11,577 nt of DNA from Clostridiales bacterium (GTDB taxonomy: Bacteria; Bacillota; Clostridia; Lutisporales; Lutisporaceae). Position 1 is the stretch's first letter; the number at the start of each line of letters is the position of its first letter. The notes beneath the pieces are model-generated. The model made no database searches. It worked only from the letters and a program-made list of their open reading frames with translations, and was not told the DNA's origin. Position numbers and translations under genes: made by a program. The stretch lies in contig DUSG01000276.1 of the NCBI GenBank assembly GCA_012842725.1, forward strand, positions 1 through 11,577, written 5' to 3'. Positions 5,449 through 11,577 of this stretch are shown here, in pieces.

Positions 5449-7385
5449 GACCTATCACCCCTTATATAATCTTGATTATACTTTTCGTAATTCTCCTTTA
5501 GGTCACCAAAGAAATCTACTGGTACTTCCCTTTTTATAACTTCATTCTCCTGCTGCCTGATGACTATCAATTTATCCTTGGAAGAGTCATCTTCTATTGC
5601 ATCCCCTCTTTTGAAGCACAAAGCATCTACGCTTATCTTTCTTGCCAATGAAGCCTCCATTATTATCTGCGAAACAGTAAGTATATTGGATACTTCCAAT
5701 AACCTTACCAATTCATGAGGGTTATATGCAAAGGTTTGAGGTATTATTTTTTCTTCATACTCTTTAAGTCTTGCCAAACCAATTTTCAGCAAATCATCAT
5801 ATTTCACTTCTCCACAATAATTCTGCATGGTTTTGGCTATGGCCATGTTTAATTCCTTCCAACCTATGCTGTTGTGAGGTTCATTCTTCAGCGGCGCATA
5901 TACCCTGGCCTTTTCCTTTTCTACCTGCTGCGTATCCCATTGTATCAAATCATTGACTATAGCATATTTGGCAGCATGCCTTCCCGCATAATAACCTGTA
6001 GTGGCCGCATGGCCGTAGCAGTTAGAAGCATAAAGGGCATCTCCCGCAACATAAAGCCCCTGAATATTGGTGCTTAGAGTCCAATCGTTGAAGAATCCCC
6101 CTGGAAGCCCAAACAACTGCCTCTCCTGAGGCAAGAAGCTTGCAGATGTCCAACCGGTACCGTAGCACTGGAGAACATGCTTGGAAGGATCAAAACCTTC
6201 CTTTGTATAGTTTTTGTATATGGGAACATTAGTCTTGCCTTCCTGACCTACCATCATACCCCATATTACCCTTCTCTCTTCTTCGGGCAAAGCAGTCAAA
6301 TCTGCATAGAAAGGAAGCTTGTAACCCTGCTCAATCATCTTTGAAAAAGGCAGAGTCTCAGGACCTTCTATTTCATATTTGGGATAATCTATGCTTCCTC
6401 CCTTCATGAAAAACTTCTGTCCCCTGGCAGGTCTGAACCTGTCCTTTACATCAGTCAAAATATTACCGTCTCTATCCGCATAAGGTATCTCTTTTCCTCT
6501 TGAATCTATGATGGAAGCCGCATACCAGGTATTGTGATTGTTGCCTGCGCCATAGGGAGGATAGCTTCTACCGGCAGCTGAAAACTCTGCGCGCACGGAC
6601 TTCTCCATCATGGTAAACTCGGCTCCTGCCCTCCATCCCATGGCATGTCCATCACCTACGCACTGAGGGGGCCTGAACTCACACAAACCCGGCAGTTCCG
6701 CAGAGAACAGCCACACTCTCGATGGCCTTGACATGCAGATAATGCTGGCCTTGGCATTGAAAATATAAAACTTGCCTGTCCTGGTATGAATGCCTGTGGC
6801 TCCTACACATCTTGCACCTTGAGCTCCTCCCTCTGTCAGCAGTGATGTTACCATAACCCTGTTCACAATATTGACACCTAATCTTTTTAGTTCCTTATAC
6901 ATGGCAGGCTTGAAAGTGGTTCCCCAGATTCTCAATGTAAATCTGTTCTCATAATCATATGCAAACATCAGCTTAGTCTCATCATCGCGGAACTCAGCTC
7001 CAACAAACTCGTCCTCAGTGTCTCTGATTTTTCCACCCATTTTTTCTATATCAAGAAGCCTGTCATATCCTTCTCTACATTCTATATAGTGTGAAATTCC
7101 ATTATTGAATCCTTCATTATCATGAAGCATAGCCTGTGTCAATTCCTCTGGTGTCACCTTGGAACAAGGGTTGGTTGCTGCAGACTCCCAATGGTCACAA
7201 CCTGACCCTCCTGCTCCACTCCTTTTGGTCGCACCTTTCTCAACCAATACAACTTTTTGCCCTGCCCTGGCAGCAGCGATGGCAGCCATACACCCTGCTA
7301 TGCCTCCACCGAGGACTAAAACATCAGCGTTTATTATTTCTTCCTTATCATATTCCAGAGGATAAGGCCATTTATAATCATACAT
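5445..7385 (-). CDS. FAD-dependent oxidoreductase, AprA-like (fumarate reductase/adenylylsulfate reductase flavoprotein family)
   Basis: Cytoplasmic flavoprotein of 646 residues. The Rossmann motif VLVLGGGIAGCMAA (residues 23-36, GGGIAG 26-31) ends in an acidic strand (Glu49) that binds the FAD ribose. A second FAD contact, GLYVAGDA (443-450), is followed by GHAATTGYYAG (458-468), where the family carries a catalytic or flavin-near His. The capping domain lies between, and a helical C-terminal domain spans about 485-600. Residues 243-262 (GDGHAMGWRAGAEFTMMEK) resemble the matching part of AprA. The customary ATGG near residue 217 is replaced by CMSRPS. No signal peptide or covalent-FAD motif is seen. 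ATG at 7385 has GGGAGG at 7 bases. It is first in its operon and overlaps the ferredoxin gene. It probably dehydrogenates or reduces a small organic molecule. APS reductase activity is doubtful, since no sat or qmo gene is nearby. The substrate is unknown. Confidence 0.88.
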   Translation of the reverse strand: MYDYKWPYPLEYDKEEIINADVLVLGGGIAGCMAAIAAARAGQKVVLVEKGATKRSGAGGSGCDHWESAATNPCSKVTPEELTQAMLHDNEGFNNGISHYIECREGYDRLLDIEKMGGKIRDTEDEFVGAEFRDDETKLMFAYDYENRFTLRIWGTTFKPAMYKELKRLGVNIVNRVMVTSLLTEGGAQGARCVGATGIHTRTGKFYIFNAKASIICMSRPSRVWLFSAELPGLCEFRPPQCVGDGHAMGWRAGAEFTMMEKSVRAEFSAAGRSYPPYGAGNNHNTWYAASIIDSRGKEIPYADRDGNILTDVKDRFRPARGQKFFMKGGSIDYPKYEIEGPETLPFSKMIEQGYKLPFYADLTALPEEERRVIWGMMVGQEGKTNVPIYKNYTKEGFDPSKHVLQCYGTGWTSASFLPQERQLFGLPGGFFNDWTLSTNIQGLYVAGDALYASNCYGHAATTGYYAGRHAAKYAIVNDLIQWDTQQVEKEKARVYAPLKNEPHNSIGWKELNMAIAKTMQNYCGEVKYDDLLKIGLARLKEYEEKIIPQTFAYNPHELVRLLEVSNILTVSQIIMEASLARKISVDALCFKRGDAIEDDSSKDKLIVIRQQENEVIKREVPVDFFGDLKENYEKYNQDYIRGDRS

Positions 7386-7419
7386 CCATATCCCTCCCGA
7401 ATTTACATATTTATTTATC

Positions 7420-7435
7420 CATATGTTATCACATG
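7420..7435. promoter_or_regulatory. Candidate operator in the leader of the flavoprotein operon
   Basis: Imperfect inverted repeat CATATG-TTAT-CACATG. On the minus strand it lies just downstream of the predicted -10 box and transcription start (about 7438), where a bound repressor would block elongation or open-complex formation. It is adjacent to a second half-site-like stretch, TGCTTATGCA (7433-7442). Binding by the neighbouring GntR protein is inference only. Confidence 0.3.
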
Positions 7436-7444
7436 CTTATGCAC

Positions 7445-7472
7445 ATTACAATATATATTTGAAATTTTGCAA
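7445..7472 (-). promoter_or_regulatory. Predicted sigma-A promoter of the flavoprotein-ferredoxin-peptidase operon
   Basis: On the minus strand, TTGCAA (7467-7472) as -35 and TGTAAT (7445-7450, five of six consensus bases) as -10 are separated by 16 bases. The predicted start near 7438 gives a leader of about 53 bases before the ATG at 7385. The -35 box sits inside the perfect palindrome ATTTTGCAAAAT (7464-7475), so a regulator binding there would occlude RNA polymerase. Confidence 0.5.
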
Positions 7473-7502
7473 AATATTAAATATATGTTGCTTCAAATAT
7501 AT
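7453..7502. repeat. 11-base perfect inverted repeat spanning the two divergent promoters
   Basis: ATATATTTGAA (7453-7463) and its exact reverse complement TTCAAATATAT (7492-7502) are 28 bases apart. The left arm fills most of the -10/-35 spacer of the leftward promoter. The right arm overlaps the -35 box and spacer of the rightward promoter. The centre (7477.5) is close to the midpoint between the two -35 boxes. A paired operator for one dimeric regulator controlling both directions is the simplest reading. The arms are AT-rich, so some similarity could be chance. Confidence 0.5.
7464..7475. promoter_or_regulatory. Perfect palindrome ATTTTGCAAAAT overlapping the -35 of the flavoprotein operon
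   Basis: A 12-base perfect dyad centred on GC. It directly abuts the left arm of the longer inverted repeat and contains the TTGCAA -35 box of the leftward promoter. Its size and place suit a dimeric winged-helix repressor site. Assignment to the adjacent GntR regulator is inference. Confidence 0.4.
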
Positions 7503-7516
7503 TTCTATGCTAGAAT
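7488..7516 (+). promoter_or_regulatory. Predicted sigma-A promoter of the GntR-family regulator gene
   Basis: TTGCTT (7488-7493) as -35 and TAGAAT (7511-7516) as -10 are exactly 17 bases apart, with an extended -10 TGC (7508-7510) directly upstream of the -10. The predicted start near 7523 leaves a leader of about 43 bases. The extended -10 makes this the most convincing promoter in the window. Overlap with the inverted-repeat arm at 7492-7502 suggests autoregulation. Confidence 0.6.
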
Positions 7517-7565
7517 ATGTAATTAATGAGAAAAGTTAAATAATAGGATGTTAGGAGAATAGATT

Positions 7566-8225
7566 ATGATTGAAGTTATAAAAACTACGCTGGGAGACCA
7601 GATTTATTCAATATTGAGAGAGGATATCATCAGTCAGAGAATAAAATGTGGAGAAAAGCTGACTTTAAAAGCACTTCAGGAGAGATTCGATGTCAGCTCT
7701 ACTCCTATAAGAGAGGCAATCAAAAGGCTGAGCCAGGAAGGCTTGGTTGAGCATGTGACAAATGTAGGAGCCAAAGTCATTGACATTAAGGAAAAGGATA
7801 TAATTGAGATATATGATTTCTGTGCAGTATTAGACTCTGCCGCTTTAAAATACGCTATGAGAAACAGTGAATATGAGGAATTGGTCTATGAGCTGGAGAA
7901 TTGTATAAAGTCTCAGGAAATATCTCTGAATAGCGACAATATAAAGAACTTCAAACTTCATTCTGACAACTTCCATGATATATTATATAAATATGCAGAT
8001 AACTCAAGACTATACGATGCAGCCAGAAGCATAAGGAGCCAGTTCACTATATTGACGAATAAATACCAGAACATTATTGACGCAGAAACAACGGTGCTGT
8101 CTGAGCATAAGGAATTATTGGAAGCAATAAAATCTAAAGACATAGAAAATGCCTCATCTATTATGACAAGGCATTTCGAAAATGCAAAGAATTATTTACT
8201 TCAAGCTATTAAAGAGGGTAATTAG
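7566..8225 (+). CDS. GntR family transcriptional regulator, FCD (FadR-like) subfamily
   Basis: DNA-binding regulator of 219 residues. Residues about 7-74 form the GntR winged helix; the recognition region is the family-typical LQERFDVSSTPIREAIKRL (37-55), followed by the wing ending GAKVIDI. Residues about 78-212 form an all-helical FCD domain with its usual signatures: DNFHDILYKYADNSRL (Asp134, His137), SEHKELLEAI (His181) and MTRHFENA (His203). These are the likely metal ligands that help bind a carboxylate effector. ATG at 7566 has AGGAGA at about 7 bases. It is the only plus-strand gene here, divergent from the flavoprotein operon, the classical layout for local regulation. FCD proteins usually act as repressors relieved by an organic acid of the controlled pathway, which suggests the flavoprotein substrate is an acid. 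It converges with the peptide importer with only 10 bases between stop codons. Confidence 0.93.
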   Translation: MIEVIKTTLGDQIYSILREDIISQRIKCGEKLTLKALQERFDVSSTPIREAIKRLSQEGLVEHVTNVGAKVIDIKEKDIIEIYDFCAVLDSAALKYAMRNSEYEELVYELENCIKSQEISLNSDNIKNFKLHSDNFHDILYKYADNSRLYDAARSIRSQFTILTNKYQNIIDAETTVLSEHKELLEAIKSKDIENASSIMTRHFENAKNYLLQAIKEGN

Positions 8226-8235
8226 TCTCAAACTT

Positions 8236-9198
8236 CTATACATCGTTTACCTCTCGGGCTCTTGCACAGGATACAAAATGATTCGGAGAAAGCTCCACTA
8301 ATGGATTGTCTTGCTGTAAGCAAACATCTTGCTTATATGGACACCTTAAAGCAAATCGGCATCCTGGCTGTGGATTTATCGGTGAACTAATTTCACCCTT
8401 TATAAGAATCGGCTTTTTCTTATATTTAATAGACGGAATAGGAACCGCTGATAGCAATGCCTTTGTGTAAGGATGATAGTGTTTTTTAAATAGTTCCTTA
8501 CTTTCTGCAAATTCAAATGGAATACCCATATACATTACAAGTATATTATCAGAAATATGCTTAACAACTGACATATCGTGTGTGATAAATATATAGGTTA
8601 AGCCGAACTCCTCCTGGAGATCCTGCATCAGGTTTAGAATTTGAGCTTGAATTGAGACATCAAGGGCTGAAACAGGCTCATCACATACAATGAGCTTAGG
8701 TTCTAGTGCCAGGGCACGTGCAATACCTACACGTTGTCTGCGTCCTCCATCCAATTCATGAGGGTAACTATCAGCAAAACGTGGAGATATACCAACTATA
8801 TCCATTAGTTCTCTTACTCTTTTATAGGTTTCCTCTTTGCTATCATACTGCTTATAAATAAGTAAAGGTTCAGCTATTATTCGTTCTACTGTCATACGAG
8901 GATTAAGAGATGAATATGGATCTTGAAATATCATCTGCATTTCTCTTCTAAGTATTTTGAGTTCTTTTTTTGTTGGATGAGTAATATCCTTACCTTCAAA
9001 TAATATCTTACCTTCAGTGCTATCTAGAAGGTGAATAATCGTACGTCCTAATGTGGACTTGCCGCAACCTGATTCCCCTACAATGCCAAGAGTTTTGCCT
9101 CTCTCAAGTTTAAAGCTAACTCCATCAACCGCGTGCAGAACTCCTTTAGGAGTATTAAAATATTTCTTTAAATTTTGAACCTCTAACAAAACACTCAT
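8236..9198 (-). CDS. dppF: Peptide/nickel-type ABC transporter ATPase (DppF/OppF)
   Basis: Second ATPase of the importer, 320 residues. Walker A GESGCGKST (41-49), Q-loop Gln92, signature LDGGRRQ (149-155), Walker B LIVCDE (169-174) and H-loop His207 are all present. LDGGR in place of LSGGQ is, as I recall, seen in other OppF/DppF proteins. The C-terminal oligopeptide-transporter extension has the usual Cys pattern PGCRFALRCP...C...C (Cys280, 286, 293, 311), reported to hold an Fe-S cluster in some relatives. Start choice: an upstream ATG at 9231 would add 11 residues in front of MSVLLEVQNL. The ATG at 9198 overlaps the dppD stop by ATGA and gives the family-like N-terminus, with a purine-rich GGGGGAGGAG upstream at a rather long spacing. 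Dpp and Opp members cannot be told apart from the ATPase alone. Confidence 0.92.
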   Translation of the reverse strand: MSVLLEVQNLKKYFNTPKGVLHAVDGVSFKLERGKTLGIVGESGCGKSTLGRTIIHLLDSTEGKILFEGKDITHPTKKELKILRREMQMIFQDPYSSLNPRMTVERIIAEPLLIYKQYDSKEETYKRVRELMDIVGISPRFADSYPHELDGGRRQRVGIARALALEPKLIVCDEPVSALDVSIQAQILNLMQDLQEEFGLTYIFITHDMSVVKHISDNILVMYMGIPFEFAESKELFKKHYHPYTKALLSAVPIPSIKYKKKPILIKGEISSPINPQPGCRFALRCPYKQDVCLQQDNPLVELSPNHFVSCARAREVNDV

Positions 9199-10175
9199 CT
9201 TCCAGTCAGCTCCTCCCCCGCCATAAAGCATTTTACTAAATGTCCAGGCTCTACTTCAATAGTTGCTGGTTTTTTCTCCTTACAACAATCCATTCTACTA
9301 CTGCATCTTTCAAAGAAATTACATCCAACTGGGAGATCAGTAGGATTAGGCATCATTCCAGGTATTGGTTTCAAACGCTTTACATCTTGGTAAAGATTCG
9401 GAATACAACCAAACAAACCCACTGTATAAGGATGGCTGGGATTGTTGAATATATGCTCAAGAGTACCATATTCAACTATCTCCCCTGCATATACAATAGC
9501 AACTTTATCACAAGTTTCAGCAACAACGCCTAAATCATGAGTAATAAGTATTAAAGATGTATTCTTTTCTTTTTTGAGATTCATCATCAAATTAAGAACT
9601 TGAGCTTGAATTGTAACATCCAAAGCCGTTGTAGGCTCATCTGCTATTAGAAGTTCAGGATTACAAGCTAATGCAATAGCAATTACAACACGCTGCTTCA
9701 TACCACCAGAAAACTGATGTGGGTATTCTAGATAGCGTTCTCCTGGAATACCTACTGATTCCAATGCTTCAACAGCAAGGCGAGTTGATTCAGTACGACT
9801 GACCTTTCTATGCAAACGAATCATCTCAGAAATTTGTTCTCCAACAGTGAGAACTGGGTTTAAGCTAGTCATAGGATCTTGAAAAATCATACTTATTTTT
9901 TCTCCGCGAATTTTACGCATTTCTTTATCTGAACATTTCAATAAATCTTTACCATTAAAAATTATCTCTCCATCTGCTATTCTCCCGGGTGGATCAGGTA
10001 AAAGCCGTAAAATACTAAGTGCTAGTGTTGTTTTTCCTGCGCCTGTTTCACCCACAAGGCCAAGGGTTTCACCACGATTAAGCGTAATAGAAACATTATT
10101 TACTGCTTGAACAACCTCATTTTCTACGACATAATGAACTGTTAAATTATTTATTTCTAATAACTTTTCCTTCAT
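9195..10175 (-). CDS. dppD: Peptide/nickel-type ABC transporter ATPase (DppD/OppD)
   Basis: First ATPase of the importer, 326 residues. Walker A GETGAGKTT (42-50), Q-loop Gln99, a canonical signature FSGGMKQ (155-161), Walker B LLIADE (175-180) and H-loop His213. The C-terminal oligopeptide-transporter extension carries Cys285, 291, 297/298 and 316 in the usual GC...RC...C...C arrangement. The ATG at 10175 has a good GAGGTG site and lies 10 bases after the dppC stop. Its stop overlaps the dppF start (ATGA), so the two ATPases, which function as a heterodimer on the cytoplasmic side, are translationally coupled. It could serve dipeptides, oligopeptides, nickel chelates or other small solutes; the missing binding protein would decide. 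Confidence 0.94.
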   Translation of the reverse strand: MKEKLLEINNLTVHYVVENEVVQAVNNVSITLNRGETLGLVGETGAGKTTLALSILRLLPDPPGRIADGEIIFNGKDLLKCSDKEMRKIRGEKISMIFQDPMTSLNPVLTVGEQISEMIRLHRKVSRTESTRLAVEALESVGIPGERYLEYPHQFSGGMKQRVVIAIALACNPELLIADEPTTALDVTIQAQVLNLMMNLKKEKNTSLILITHDLGVVAETCDKVAIVYAGEIVEYGTLEHIFNNPSHPYTVGLFGCIPNLYQDVKRLKPIPGMMPNPTDLPVGCNFFERCSSRMDCCKEKKPATIEVEPGHLVKCFMAGEELTGR

Positions 10176-10185
10176 ACTTCACACC

Positions 10186-11055
10186 TCAATTTTTTAGTCG
10201 TGGATCTAAAGCATCACGAAGACCATCACCAAATAAGTTTATTCCATATATTGTTATCATAATTGCCAGACCAGGAAATGTAATAATCCATGGATAATCA
10301 CGAATATAAGTCCTTCCGGCACTTAACATTGCACCCCATTCTGGAACTGGTTGCTGTACACCAAGACCTATAAAGCTAAGACTGGATGCAGAAAGAATTG
10401 CTTTAGCAACACTCATTGTAGCTTGTACAATTATTGGTGCTAAACAATTAGGTAAAATATAACGAGTAATAATTCTAAAGTCACTTGCGCCGTTTGATAT
10501 TGCAGCCTCTATAAATTCCTGATTTTTTACTGATAAAACTGCGCTTCTCACTATCCTAGCATGTCCTGGTATAGAACTAATTGCAATAGCAATAACAAGA
10601 TTATTGATACTGGAACCAAGAGCAGCCATAACTGATATTGCAAGTAAAATACTGGGAAGAGACATCCATATATCAATAAAACGCATTAAAATATTATCGA
10701 TATATTTTCCGTAGTAAGCGGCACAAGCACCTATTACTGTGCCAACAGTAACTGAAAGTAAAACAGCAGAAAATCCAACGCGAAGAGATATACGAGCGCC
10801 ATATAAAACTCTGGCAAAAATATCGCGACCGTATTGATCAGTACCAAAAATATGTGATGCACACGGTTTCATAAATCGTTCTCTCAAATTTTGGGCATCA
10901 TATCCTTCCGGAGCAATTACACCGGCAAAAATAGCTCCCAAAATTACAAGTATGAGTAAAAATAGTCCAAACATGGCTGTTTTATTTCTTTTTAGTCTTT
11001 TCCAAACATCTTTCCACATGCTATAACTTCTTTTTTTTGTATCCTCACTTTTCAC
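10186..11055 (-). CDS. dppC: Peptide/nickel-type ABC transporter permease (DppC/OppC)
   Basis: Inner-membrane permease of 289 residues. The N-terminal OppC_N region is basic (KRLKRNKTAMFG), then a first helix (about 29-47), then a short extracytoplasmic segment with the family hallmark FGTDQYGRDIFARVLYGAR. The BPD_transp_1 core follows with several helices, and the EAA loop that docks on the ATPases is EFIEAAISNGASDFRII...LPN. The protein ends DGLRDALDPRLKN, typical of DppC. The start is GTG at 11055, supported by a full-length AAAGGAGG Shine-Dalgarno 9 bases upstream; the next ATG is twelve codons inside and would drop conserved basic residues. It begins 15 bases after the dppB stop, and that stop lies next to the Shine-Dalgarno. 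Confidence 0.93.
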   Translation of the reverse strand: MKSEDTKKRSYSMWKDVWKRLKRNKTAMFGLFLLILVILGAIFAGVIAPEGYDAQNLRERFMKPCASHIFGTDQYGRDIFARVLYGARISLRVGFSAVLLSVTVGTVIGACAAYYGKYIDNILMRFIDIWMSLPSILLAISVMAALGSSINNLVIAIAISSIPGHARIVRSAVLSVKNQEFIEAAISNGASDFRIITRYILPNCLAPIIVQATMSVAKAILSASSLSFIGLGVQQPVPEWGAMLSAGRTYIRDYPWIITFPGLAIMITIYGINLFGDGLRDALDPRLKN

Positions 11056-11071
11056 CCTACGCGGCCTCCTT
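11056..11071 (-). promoter_or_regulatory. Ribosome binding site that fixes the GTG start of dppC
   Basis: Minus strand AAAGGAGG, complementary to the full anti-Shine-Dalgarno core, is 9 bases before a GTG codon. The strength of this site is the reason for taking the GTG rather than a downstream ATG as the start. It sits directly against the dppB stop codon. Confidence 0.65.
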
Positions 11072-11577
11072 TATAAGTTCTTTAACCTTTTTCTTTTTTT
11101 GGTTTGTGTACTATACTGTGATTTTATCCTCGGATCTATAAATGCATAAAGAAGGTCAACTGCAAGGTTTACAACAGCATGAATAAATGCTATAAACAAC
11201 ACACAACCTTGAACCATAGGATAATTTCTAACATTTATGGCATCAACAAGAAGTTTTCCCAAACCTGCAATAGCAAATATTGATTCTGTTATAACCGCTC
11301 CACACAACATGCTTCCAAATGAGTTACCAATAACTGTAACAACTGGAATCATTGCATTTCTAAGAGCGTGGTGGTAAATAATTACACTTTCTGTCTGACC
11401 TTTAGCTCTTGCAGTACGGATATAATCTTGACGCACTACCTCAAGCATTGTAGAACGAGTCATACGCATTATATTAGCGGCAGATGATGTACCTATTGTG
11501 AGAGCAGGCAAAATCCAATATTCCCAGCCGCCAAATCCGGAAGCTGGAAACCAACCAAGCCATACAGAAAAAATCAA
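11071..11577 (-). CDS. dppB: Peptide/nickel-type ABC transporter permease (DppB/OppB), partial (N-terminus missing)
   Basis: C-terminal 168 residues of a permease that continues past the right edge. The first codon in view is TTG inside the coding frame, not a start. The visible part has the DppB block WLGWFPASGFGG and LPALTIG, the EAA loop DYIRTARAKGQTESVIIYHHALRNAMIPV, then VIGNSFGSMLCGAVITESIFAIAGLGKLL and a terminal helix ending in YAFIDPRIK. All match the C-terminal half of DppB/OppB, which usually has about 300-340 residues, so roughly half is missing. The tail after YAFIDPRIK is unusually basic (KKRKRLKNL). It is the first importer gene seen in transcription order; a binding-protein gene and the operon promoter would lie beyond 11577. 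Confidence 0.93.
   Translation of the reverse strand: MIFSVWLGWFPASGFGGWEYWILPALTIGTSSAANIMRMTRSTMLEVVRQDYIRTARAKGQTESVIIYHHALRNAMIPVVTVIGNSFGSMLCGAVITESIFAIAGLGKLLVDAINVRNYPMVQGCVLFIAFIHAVVNLAVDLLYAFIDPRIKSQYSTQTKKRKRLKNL

Noticed and set aside
5445..7385. True dissimilatory APS reductase
   Set aside because: Resemblance to AprA is only partial, the beta subunit is short, and no sat or qmo genes are nearby. Called AprA-like only.
7136..7462. Plus-strand open frames opposite the start of the flavoprotein gene and running into the intergenic region
   Set aside because: Antisense to the conserved FAD-binding domain, low complexity in composition, and they would cross the divergent promoter region.
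8213..8254. Possible bidirectional terminator at the convergent junction (AGAGGGTAA with TTACCTCT)
   Set aside because: The stem has a bulge, the loop is about 25 bases and neither side has a proper T run, so it is not convincing.
8750..8790. LDGGRRQ signature in dppF as evidence of an inactive ATPase
   Set aside because: Walker A, Walker B, Q-loop and H-loop are intact, and I recall the same substitution in other members of the family.
1..11577. CRISPR array, tRNA, rRNA, insertion sequence or phage att sites
   Set aside because: No evenly spaced direct repeats, cloverleaf candidates, transposase-like frames or flanking duplications were found by reading both strands.

Overview
The window reads as chromosomal DNA of a low-GC, anaerobic Clostridia-like Firmicute. 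This rests on AT-rich intergenic DNA, strong GGAGG-type ribosome binding sites, several GTG or TTG starts, a simple rho-independent terminator and the gene families present. The genus cannot be named from sequence alone. There is no rRNA, tRNA, CRISPR array, insertion sequence or phage gene, and no gene-free stretch longer than 300 bases.

Layout. (1) Bases 1-4027, minus strand: a branched-chain-amino-acid type ABC importer in the order livJ-livH-livM-livG-livF, with livF running off the left edge. The binding-protein gene comes first and is followed by a stem-loop before the permeases. (2) Bases 4160-7385, minus strand: a three-gene operon. It encodes an FAD flavoprotein resembling the alpha subunit of adenylylsulfate (APS) reductase, an AprB-like two-cluster ferredoxin that overlaps it by ATGA, and an M42 metallo-aminopeptidase. 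A clear terminator (4117-4144) closes it and separates it from the liv genes. (3) Bases 7566-8225, plus strand: an FCD-type GntR regulator, divergent from the flavoprotein operon. The 180-base space between them holds two face-to-face promoters and several inverted repeats. (4) Bases 8236-11577, minus strand: a peptide/nickel-type (Dpp/Opp) ABC importer in the order B-C-D-F. dppB runs off the right edge and no binding protein is in view. Its Arg codon choice differs from the other genes.

How it may work together (inference): the GntR/FCD protein senses a small organic acid and controls the divergent operon and itself. The liv importer may bring in the substrate. The aminopeptidase may release it from a peptide or amide. 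The flavoprotein-ferredoxin pair then oxidises or reduces it against the ferredoxin pool. The genes give no sign of true sulfate respiration: no sat or qmo is in view, and the AprB-like subunit is short. The substrate of this AprAB-like pair is therefore the main open question, and this three-gene operon with its regulator is the best candidate here for an undescribed system.
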